DNA of 64,000 nt. Source: Silene latifolia. Lineage: Eukaryota > Streptophyta > Magnoliopsida > Caryophyllales > Caryophyllaceae. The position numbers and the translations under genes were made by a program. Shown here one piece after another: positions 56,155 to 64,000 of the stretch. The notes beneath the pieces were generated by a model. It was not told the origin of the DNA. It was given only the letters and a program-made list of their open reading frames with translations, and did no database searches. How positions within the stretch are numbered: the stretch's first letter is position 1; every line of letters begins with the position of its first letter. The stretch covers positions 42,940,969 to 43,004,968 of the forward strand of contig NC_133538.1 of assembly GCF_048544455.1 (NCBI RefSeq), written 5' to 3'.

Positions 56155-56162
56155 TATAAAAG
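56155..56162 (+). promoter_or_regulatory. TATA box of the FAR1-like gene
   Basis: TATAAAAG, about 207 bp before the ATG at 56369, followed by a CT-rich leader with TCTCTCTC runs typical of plant genes. Confidence 0.5.
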
Positions 56163-56368
56163 CTAAGAATTCAAACCTCCTCCTCATAATTCAGTTTCAC
56201 TTTCTCTCTCCTCCGTCTCTTTCCCTCGCTTTCTCTATCTCTCTCTCTAAGTCAAAATAATCCTCTGAATCAAGCAAACAAACCCTAGGTTCCTGTTTTT
56301 TACTCGCTTTTATCAATTCATTCACAAATCAATCAAATTCGTGTGTTTTCCAGGATCTCGTTGCTACA

Positions 56369-59300
56369 ATGGATGCAGATTCTACCGACATTAACATGCA
56401 AACAGGTAATTTCCGTTATCCTTTCGTTTTCGATTTTCCTTTTCGCGATTTCATCCGGATTCTATGTCGTGATCATTCGCTATTGTAATTTCATTATTCC
56501 GTTGCTTTTCAGTTTTTAGGTTAATCGATTTTATGTTTGCTTCAATTTTAATGACATCCGTTCACTTCTACTTCAATTTGACGGTCTCCTTTCCTTTGAT
56601 TATTCTCGTATTTGCTTTTCTCTTAAATATTAGGTGCAATCTCCTTGTATTTGTTGTTTTTCCTATCGAATTTTCATATTTGCGTTCTCCTATGCTTCTG
56701 CTTACAATCGCAGTTGCTTTATCGTCACATTCCGTCAATTTTGATTATATTTGTCTTTATTCTGTTGCTTTTCAGTTTTTTAGGTTAATCGATTTTCTGT
56801 TTGCTTCAATTTTAATGAAATCCGTTCACTTCTACTTCAATTTACGGTCTCCTTTCCTTTGATTATACTCGTAGTTGCTTTTGTCTTAAATATTAGGTCA
56901 AATATCTTTGTATTTGTTGATTTTCTCGTTCAATTTCGGTCAAATTTCATTATATTTGACCTCTTTTCTGTCTTGTATATTCTGTTCCCACTGTCTCGTA
57001 TATTCCTGTTCTGCTGTCAATGCTTACAGGCTCGACATTACAATATCAATATTCTTTGTAACACAATCACATATATTCATTTCCATTGCACATATAACAT
57101 ATGTTGTACCACTTCTGGATGTCCTCTTGTTCTGCTGTTACTTCAATGTACTTTAGTTTCTTGTTCTAAATTGTAGTCCAGCCTCTTCGCATATTTCTGT
57201 TCTCCGTCCATCCTTATGTCACTACATTGTCATAGTACTAGTATTATTGTAACAATGTTACTCTTTGTAATACCACCGTTGTATTTCATGTCACTAATAC
57301 TCGTATTTTCCTTTTTGTATTACAGACTCAAATCTTCATCACTCAACCCCATTCTACGCCAATTGTCCAAGAGCAACCCAATCCTCAACCAAATAATCAA
57401 CTTGTTCTGTCTCACACGCCTAATGGAGGTGAGCGTTGGATGCGTGTGGTTGAGCACAAGTTTAGACCTACCATTGGTGCAGTTTTCGCCTCCCTTGAGG
57501 CTGGAATCAAGTTCTACGAGGTTTATGCTCGGGCATGTGGATTTACCCCTCGGAAGCACAGTACGAAAACACTACGAGGTGGTGTTGTACACCAAAAATT
57601 CGTAGTCTGCAACCTTCAAGGGTTCAGGGAATCTAAACCGAAACAGCGTCCCAGAACCAAGGATGATGAGAATATGGGTGATGGTTCGTCCACGGCTAGT
57701 ACGATTACACGGCGAGTTAAAATCACAAGAATTGGATGCCGAGCGTCGTCGATTGCCCTTCTACATGGCCTTGATGGCTCGGCTATGATTGACAAGTTTT
57801 AAAGTCCACAATCATCGTCTCACCTCTGTCATGTAGAATGAGAGATCTCGATAAGATTTCACGATCCCTTGATATGTTCCCGAAGACGCTTATCTTGGAC
57901 AACTCCAAGTTGAATATTGGCGCTGGATTGACCTTTAGACAGGTTAAGGAACTTGTCAATGGGTATGAAAATATCGGTGCTACATTGATAGATTTTATGA
58001 ACTTTCAAAGAGATATCAAGTGCTACATTGGGTTAAGAGATGCTGACCTTTTCATCGATCGACTCGAGAAACTCAAAGCGACCCAACCCCAGTTCTACTT
58101 CGCCTATGATGTTGATCCGCAAAACCGTCTAACAAAGTTCTTTTGGGCTGATGCTACATGTATTAGAAACTACTCATTCTTTGGGGATGTTGTGAGCTTC
58201 GACCCTACTTACGGAACCAACAAGTATGATATGGTTTTTACACCATTCACAGTGTTAATCACCACGCGAGAAAGTCGGTGTTGTTTGCGGTTGTCTCTGT
58301 TACACGAGGATGACATCTCCTTCCAATGGACCTTTCAGCATTTCTTGACTGCCATGGGACAAAAAGAGCGCGATTCATGATCACGGATCAATGCCCTGGC
58401 ATAAAGAAGGTAATAGTGTGACAATGTTCTTTAATGACTTACTTAAATTTATTGTACCACAACATTCTGACTCCAACTACCACTGTCCCATCTCTTCCTC
58501 TTTTACAAGGTTATTCAATAATAATGTTCTTCAGTAACTAAATTACTAACATATAATTTACTCGCTTGCTCTTTCCCTATCACTAGTCAATATCACGTTC
58601 GACTTGTTTGTTTCGTTATGACCGGCATACAACAGCTTTCCCTTACATTTTCAAGACAGCTAGGCATCGTTATTGTATGTGGCATATTACACAAAAGATC
58701 ACGGACAAAGTTGGTTCAAAGACTCTGCGAGACACGAGACTTCCTTGCTCGCTTTGGCGCTGTTGTTTGGGACCCCGATATGGAGCCGTCGGAGTTCGAA
58801 GAGAAGTGGCGGAAGGTCATTTCAGATTTCGAAATGGAAGATAATGATTGGTTGACTACAATGTTCGACGACAGACACCATTGGATTCCTGCCTACCATC
58901 GTGACCTTGCCTTGGGCTGCATATTAAGAACAACATAGCGATCGAAAAGTACAAATTCGTTTTTCAAGCGCTATGAGAATCACTTTGGTACATTGGTCGA
59001 ATTTTGGATGAGGTAAACAACTCTTTTTCATTCCTTACGAGTGCCCGGAACAGTGTATGTTACGTACCATTGTTTCATTGTTACATAAATAATTTGTTGC
59101 GAAATCCTTGTTGCATTAAAACCAGGTTCCAAACTGCTATGGACCAGCAGCGCTATACACGAAGGTGCGATGATTATAACAGCGACCACTCATTCCCTGA
59201 GCTTAAGACAGAATTACCTATAGAAAAGCATGGCACTATTATATACACACATGTTGTGTTCAAGGTGTTTCAAGAAGAAGTAATGGCTGCCGATTCATGT

Positions 59301-60084
59301 GGTGTTGATGACTTTGAGAAGGAGGAGCATGTGCGCATAATTCATGTAATCGATCTTTGAGACAGACAGAATTTTCAAGGTGAGGTTGGACCTTAGAAGC
59401 ACGAGATGCGGTATCGAGTGTAAACTGTTCGAAAGAATTGGATTACTCTGCAGGCATATTGTGTGGGTGTACAAGGGCAAAGGAATTGAGCGAATACCAA
59501 GCAAGTACATTGTAGATCGTTGGCTAAATAACACACACGCAGCGAACAGGTTTGATTCGAAAACATTATTACAATGTGATTTTGACTTATTACTGATGGT
59601 TGTTTCTGATAACATTGTAACCATAATTTCTTATAGTAACATTGTCACCATGATAAACATGAACTTTCTTTGTTTTACTTCCGAGCTTGATTTGAATGGG
59701 AATGTCATTGAGGATTCATATATGGCTACGTCGATAACGATCATTTGTGCAACGTATGGTCGAGTTCCATCGGATAGTTGGTGTTCTCAAAGCTTTACTG
59801 CTGAACACACGGAAGAGTTAGCATCCCTCCTAGTTGAGTTCGGCGAAGTTATGTATTGAACCGCTTACAAAAGACCAAGAGATGGTGATGTTGTTGAGGG
59901 CTGCAGCTCGTCTTTGAAGTCACTATCCATCCTCCGGAACAAGCACGCAACAAAGCGCGGAAAAAGATTGAAGTCGGCTAAACAACAGGCCATTGAAAAA
60001 GCAGCCAAGCCAAAGAGGCTATGTGCATCTTTGCAAAGAAAAAGTTACCCACGACGGAGAACATGCCCTCTTCGCATAGGCTGA
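56369..60084 (+). pseudogene. FAR1/MULE transposase-type gene (degraded)
   Basis: FAR1-related proteins derive from Mutator-like transposases; some are light-signalling transcription factors, others are still transposases. Exon 1 starts at ATG 56369 and ends at a GT donor (56406); the exon 2 acceptor may be at 57325, but then the phase does not fit. Domains: FAR1 DNA-binding (KFRPTIGAVFASLEAGIKFY, about 57460-57800), MULE transposase (FDPTYGTNKYDMVF with the first catalytic Asp near 58205; MITDQCPGIK with the second near 58380; FDDRHHWIPAYHRD near 58870), SWIM zinc finger (IECKLFERIGLLCRHI near 59410-59465) and a C-terminal Cys-rich tail ending at 60084. Likely introns lie at about 58410-58600 and 59011-59125. 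At least four stops or frameshifts (near 57802, 57836, 58280, 59360) break it. Confidence 0.75.
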
Positions 60085-60436
60085 TGTAGGCTGGCTTTGA
60101 GAAAGCGAAAAAAGAAAAAAGTTTGATCTTTATGATGTTACGGTAACATTGTGACCTTAGCAATAATTAGTAGGATTTTGTGTTCTTTGTGACAATAATA
60201 TGTCACGGTAAAAAAAAAAAGTAGAATTGTGTGTTCTTTGTGGCAATAACATGTCACAATAAAAAGTCATTCGATTTTCCTACATCATAGTTAACATTTT
60301 ATACAAAGACTTACAACATTTTATACAAAGAATAAATATTGTTTTAGGACCATTTTCCGTCCCGTTTTAGGAGCATATTTCCTAAGTTTTACGATAAAGA
60401 TGTTATACGATTTGTTATACGATTTGTTTTGTTTAA
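60085..60436. other. 3' flank of the FAR1-like gene
   Basis: AT-rich; contains a decayed tandem duplication of about 60 bp (GTGTTCTTTGTG-CAATAA-ATGTCAC near 60180 and 60228). No gene. Confidence 0.55.
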
Positions 60437-61928
60437 GGAAAAGGGTTTAGGGTTGGATTAGGCGGCTCCGCGTAGCGGTGCCGCCTAATCCAACCCTAAA
60501 CCCTTTTCCGTCCCGTTTTAGGAGCGTTTTTCCCCAAATTTAAATCCCGTCCACGACAGGTATCACCCGTCCTTCCCTAGGGTTTAGTTTTGGTTTTAAT
60601 GTAACAACTTGTTGTACTACGAACAACCTTTGTTTAAAGAAAAGGGTTTAGGGTTGGATTAGGCGGCTCCGCGACGGTTCCCGCCTAATCCAACCCTAAA
60701 CCCTTTTCCCCGTTTTTAGGAGCGTTTTTCCCCAAATTTAAATCCCGTCCACGACAGGGTATCACCCGTCCTTCCCTAGTGTTTAGTTTTGGTTTTTTTG
60801 CACCACGATTTTTTTTTTGGGAAAAGGGTTTAGGATTGGATTAGTCGGCTCCGCGAAACGGTGCCGCCTAATCCAACCCTAAACCCTTTTCCGTCCCGTT
60901 TTAGGAGCGTTTTTCCCCAAATTTAAATCCCGTCCACGACAGGGTATCAGCCGTCCTTCCCTAGGGTTTAGTTTTGGTTTTTTTGCACCACGATTTTTTA
61001 AGGAAAAGGGTTTAGGGTTGGATTAGGCGGCTCCGCGAAGCGGTGCCGCCTAATCCAACCCTAAACCCTTTTCCGTCCCGTTTTAGGAGAGTTTTTCCCC
61101 AAATTTAAATCCCGTCCACGACAGGGTATCACCCGTCCTTCCCTAGGGTTTAGTTTTGGTTTTACTGTAATAGTGTTGTACTACGAACAACCTTTGTTTA
61201 AGGAAAATGGTTTAGGGTTGGATTAGGCGGCTCCGCGAAGCGGTGCCGCTAATCCAACCCTAAACCCTTTTCCGTCCCGTTTAGGAGTGTTTTTCCCCAA
61301 ATTTAAATCCTGTCGTGCGTTTTAGGAGCGTTTTTCCCCAAATTTAAATCCCGTCCACGACATGGTATCACTCGTCCTTCCCTAGGGTTTAGTTTTGATT
61401 TTTGCACCACGATTTTTTTAAGGAAAAGGGTTTAGAGTTGGATTAGGCGGCTCCCGGCCGCCTAATCCAACCCTAAACCCTTTTCCGTCCCGTTTTAGGA
61501 GCGTTTTCCCCAAATTTAAATCCCGTCCACGACAGGGTATCACCCGTCCTTCCCTAGTGTTTAGTTTTGGTTTTACTGTAACAGTGTTGTACTACGAACA
61601 ACCTTTGTTTAAGGAAAAGGGTTTAGGGTTGGATTAGGCGGCTCCGCGAAGCGGCGCGCCTAATCCAACCCTAAACCCTTTTCCGTCCCGTTTTAGGAGC
61701 GTTTTTCCCCAAATTTAAATCCTGTCGTATGTTTTAGGAGTGTTTTTCCCCAAATTTAAATCCCGTCCATGACAAAAAGTTATCTCCCGTCCTTCCCTAG
61801 GGTTTAGTTTGGTTTTTCTTTGTAACGGTGTTGTACTACGGACAACCTTTGTTTAAGGAAAAGGGTTTAGGGTTGGATTAGGCGGCTCATGCGGCGGTGC
61901 CGCCTAATCCAACCCTAAACCCTTTTCC
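60437..61928. repeat. Eight tandem units with telomere-motif hairpins
   Basis: Hairpins of 66-73 bp lie at 60437-60509, 60639-60709, 60820-60892, 61002-61074, 61202-61273, 61422-61487, 61613-61684 and 61857-61928. Each has 30-bp arms that include TTTAGGGTTGGATTAGGCGG on one side and its complement on the other; the loop is about TCCGCGAAGCGGT. Between hairpins are conserved CCGTTTTAGGAGCGTTTTTC, CCCGTCCACGACAGG and CCTAGGGTTTAG. Two spacer types exist: a longer one with TGTTGTACTACGAACAACC (before units 2, 5, 7, 8) and a shorter one with GCACCACGATTTTT (before 3, 4, 6). Unit length is 181-244 bp. Confidence 0.95.
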
Positions 61929-62168
61929 GTCCCGTTTTAGGAGCGTTTTTGACAATTTTAAACATAGTTACATAATCGTTGTTCAATTTAATATACCACA
62001 ATTCTAATAGTAAATTGGACAATTAACCGAATTAAGATGTCATTCATTAAAAACAAGTGTTACAAACACGATTAAAAACGAAATACTTACAAACAAGAAT
62101 GATAGTTAACTTAAATATAAGTCATCACATAAGCATAAGCATAAATGATAAAGGAAATATTAAATCTT
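61929..62168. other. Unassigned DNA after the hairpin array
   Basis: AT-rich with no recognised feature. Confidence 0.4.
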
Positions 62169-62620
62169 TTACTCCCTTCTTAGTCGTTTATTCACGGGAG
62201 GAGAATGAACGCTGCTTTCGCCCTCTCGCAACTCCTTTTTCAGATTATTCCTGTAACCTTCCATCTCTTCAATAGCATTGACAACAAGAGGCCACTTTCT
62301 GTTAATCGAAGGGTTGAGTTTAGCATATGACTCCCTAAGAGTCAGTAACACCAAGGAGAAATTGACGGTCTAAATCGGTTTGATGAATTTCTTGACTTAT
62401 TTTCTTCTAGTTTGTTTCCCAATACACTTGTTTTCCGCCATCATAAACTTGAGATGAGCTTGACATTGTTCAAGTCATTTTCAAGCACTTGTACTCGTTC
62501 TAGCATTTCTATTACCTTACTATCGGATGATATAACCCGCTCAAGTAATGAATCTCTATGCCTTGTCATTTCTTCCAGTTCAAACTTGATGTCTTCTAGT
62601 TTCCTTTGTTTTCGTTCCAT
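62169..62620 (-). pseudogene. Coiled-coil protein gene, minus strand (frame not clean)
   Basis: From ATG at 62618-62620 a 59-codon frame (MERKQRKLEDIKFELEEM, SSDSKVIEMLERVQVLENDL) stops at 62441. A one-base shift continues the similar composition (AHLKFMMAENKCIGKQTRRK), and a further frame without ATG at 62169-62354 (YAKLNPSINRKWPLVVNAIEEME, ending VNKRLRRE) looks like its C-terminus with a basic nuclear-localisation-like end. Not recognised. Heptad-rich, so probably a dimerising protein. It may be an accessory gene of the element that carries the FAR1-like gene. Confidence is limited by its small size. Confidence 0.4.
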
Positions 62621-62635
62621 TTTTCTCTTCTTTGC

Positions 62636-62662
62636 AAAAAAAAAAAAAAAAAAAAAAAAAAA
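62636..62662. repeat. (A)27 homopolymer
   Basis: Immediately upstream (minus sense) of the coiled-coil ATG; reads as a long T run in its leader. Confidence 0.97.
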
Positions 62663-63760
62663 ACTATTAAAATAGAAAAATAAATTGTTTTCCCTAAATT
62701 AGAGAAAACAAAATCTATTTATAAACAAACACAAACTGTTTTCCCTCAATTAGATCAAGGTAGTCATATAATAAATGAAATTTTAGCAACAATTGTAATA
62801 TTAAACCATCCATAATCTTTATAGATATTTAATATTACAAAGATTAAAAAAATTAGACATGAAAAACCTTTGAATTTGTCTTAGCTTATTTTTTTGTTTA
62901 GAAAATGAAGTGTAAATGTTGAATGAAAATGAGATTATTTATAGATAATTGAAAAAAACAAAACAGTTTAAAAAAAAAAAAAAAAATAACTGCCTTGAAA
63001 AATGTCACTTTGAACAAAGTGAAAAACTGTTTTAGAAAGATAACTGCTGCAGATTGTAGAATTCAAAGCGTCAAAACCGTCTATTCTGATAACATAATTG
63101 TGTTTTTTTAAAATGAGATTATTTATAGATAATTGTGAAAAACAAAACAGTTATTTTTTTAAAAAAAAATTAATCGCTTTAAAAACCACTTTTATTAACT
63201 GCTTTGAAAACTGTTTTTAAATGATGATTGATGTTAACCAGTGCATGTTCCCCATAATTAAGTCCAGATTATAAATGTCTTTTGCAGAGTGGAGAATTCA
63301 AAGCGTCAAAATCTTTTATTATAATTTTCATTTATTACTATCACAGTGTTACAATAACATTATTTTCATTTTGTCTCGACTTTTTTTGTTTAAAAAAAAA
63401 ACACTAACATTTTAAAAACTGTTTTCAAAATTAAATGCTTTAAAAAAACAGTTAATTTTTGAATTCGAAAAGACAAAATAAGACATGAAATTTATCCAAC
63501 CCATGTTTCGTTTTCCCTATGAAGTGCAGTTATAACAGCTGCAAGAGTGAAAAATTCAAAACGTCAAATTATGTTTTCTCTTTTCACTTTTGTAATCTGT
63601 CACACTTTATTCTGATAACATAGTTAATGAATTACTCATATAATAAGTTCTTTATAAGAAACAAACTTATTTGTAATATATTCCAAAATATTCCAAAATA
63701 TGTTACACTGTCTATGACAGCCACTATTACGTTGTTAAAGTAACATTGTTTTAGAGTACA
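62663..63760. other. AT-rich region with internal similarity
   Basis: No gene. Contains repeated phrases such as GAGATTATTTATAGATAATTG (62930 and 63115) and AATTCAAAGCGTCAAA (63061, 63296, similar at 63553), which point to decayed duplications of about 180-230 bp. Confidence 0.6.
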
Positions 63761-63991
63761 TCACTTGATTTTCACTTTAAAACGAAGTACATGCATTTCG
63801 GTGTTGAGTGGCTTCGGTTCATTCTCAATCGGTGGTTCTTTGTCTGACAATTCATCTTCCGTTCCCTTCCCTTTGAGCATTCTAGCGGCTTCCCTCCTTG
63901 CAGCTATATCAGGCCAGATTGTTTTCTTTGATTTTTTGAAGATTTCAACAGCGTCCAACAATTCAGCCCGTATTTTGTTGATGTCAGCCAT
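63761..63991 (-). CDS. Small charged protein, minus strand, 76 residues
   Basis: Starts at ATG 63989-63991 (MADINKIRAELLDAVEIF) and ends at a TGA at 63761-63763 (VLRFKVKIK). Helical first half with KKSKKTIWPDIAARREAARML, acidic middle (TEDELSDKEPPIENEPKPL). Not recognised. It reads away from the coiled-coil frame at 62169-62620 by 1.1 kb on the same strand, so it might be an upstream exon or a separate frame. The gene may continue past the right edge of the window if the true start is upstream. Confidence 0.4.
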   Translation of the reverse strand: MADINKIRAELLDAVEIFKKSKKTIWPDIAARREAARMLKGKGTEDELSDKEPPIENEPKPLNTEMHVLRFKVKIK

Positions 63992-64000
63992 GAGCAAACA

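Noticed and set aside
60437-61928. Interstitial telomere
   Set aside because: TTTAGGG occurs once per arm within a longer unique hairpin, not as a head-to-tail telomere repeat.

Overview
The window is nuclear DNA of a flowering plant, most likely a eudicot. It holds F-box/LRR genes, Athila, Sirevirus, Ale and Tekay-type LTR elements with plant tRNA primer sites, RNase H-bearing L1-type LINEs, CACTA and hAT elements, a Stowaway MITE, Helitron ends and a FAR1-type gene. The flavour suggests Caryophyllales, but that is a hunch. Well over half of the sequence is transposon-derived and very little looks like an intact gene.

1-39 kb is a pair of tandem, same-strand F-box/LRR genes (649-2087 and 35780-38993, both minus, both broken) blown apart by nested insertions. 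A 5'-truncated LINE (2211-18385, minus) landed just upstream of copy 1 and left a 28-bp target duplication (2183-2210 and 30227-30254). A 12.1-kb Athila Gypsy element (5790-17929, TSD CCCAT) then entered the LINE, and an 11.4-kb Sirevirus-type Copia element (18466-29911, TSD TTTGT) entered a 208-bp orphan segment between the LINE and its right target duplication. A Stowaway MITE (30034-30215) sits in the same segment. A small Ale-type Copia element (30661-35437, minus, TSD ATAAA) lies between the two F-box copies, and a 1.7-kb CACTA element carrying a small intact reading frame (36862-38595) splits copy 2.

39-51 kb holds a LINE stub (39257-39819), a non-autonomous hAT (40090-43167) interrupted by a truncated Tekay-type element (LTR 40142-42364 with four 84-bp hairpin repeats), and a 7.4-kb retrotransposon derivative with 1.37-kb LTRs and a non-coding interior (43512-50882, TSD ATAAT). 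51-53 kb carries a TPR gene with an Hsp90/Hsp70-type carboxylate clamp, the best host-gene candidate, though its reading frame is not clean. A Helitron end at 53013, AT-rich DNA and a TIR element sandwiched between two (TA)n arrays follow. 56-60 kb is a degraded FAR1/MULE-transposase gene. Downstream is an array of eight telomere-motif hairpins (60437-61928) and two small minus-strand coiled-coil frames.

The most unusual signal is a shared architecture in three of the retroelements: short palindromes in pairs at fixed centre-to-centre distance, scattered through both LTRs and interiors. Athila has TCGATCGA pairs at exactly 21 bp (eight pairs plus one in the 3' LTR). The non-coding retroelement has the same TCGATCGA core at 21/19/21 bp in both LTRs and the interior. 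The Sirevirus has AACWGTT-type pairs at exactly 12 bp (six places plus the 3' LTR). Because the spacing also holds in non-coding LTR DNA, it looks like a DNA- or RNA-level signal (a dimeric binding site or RNA structure) rather than a protein repeat.
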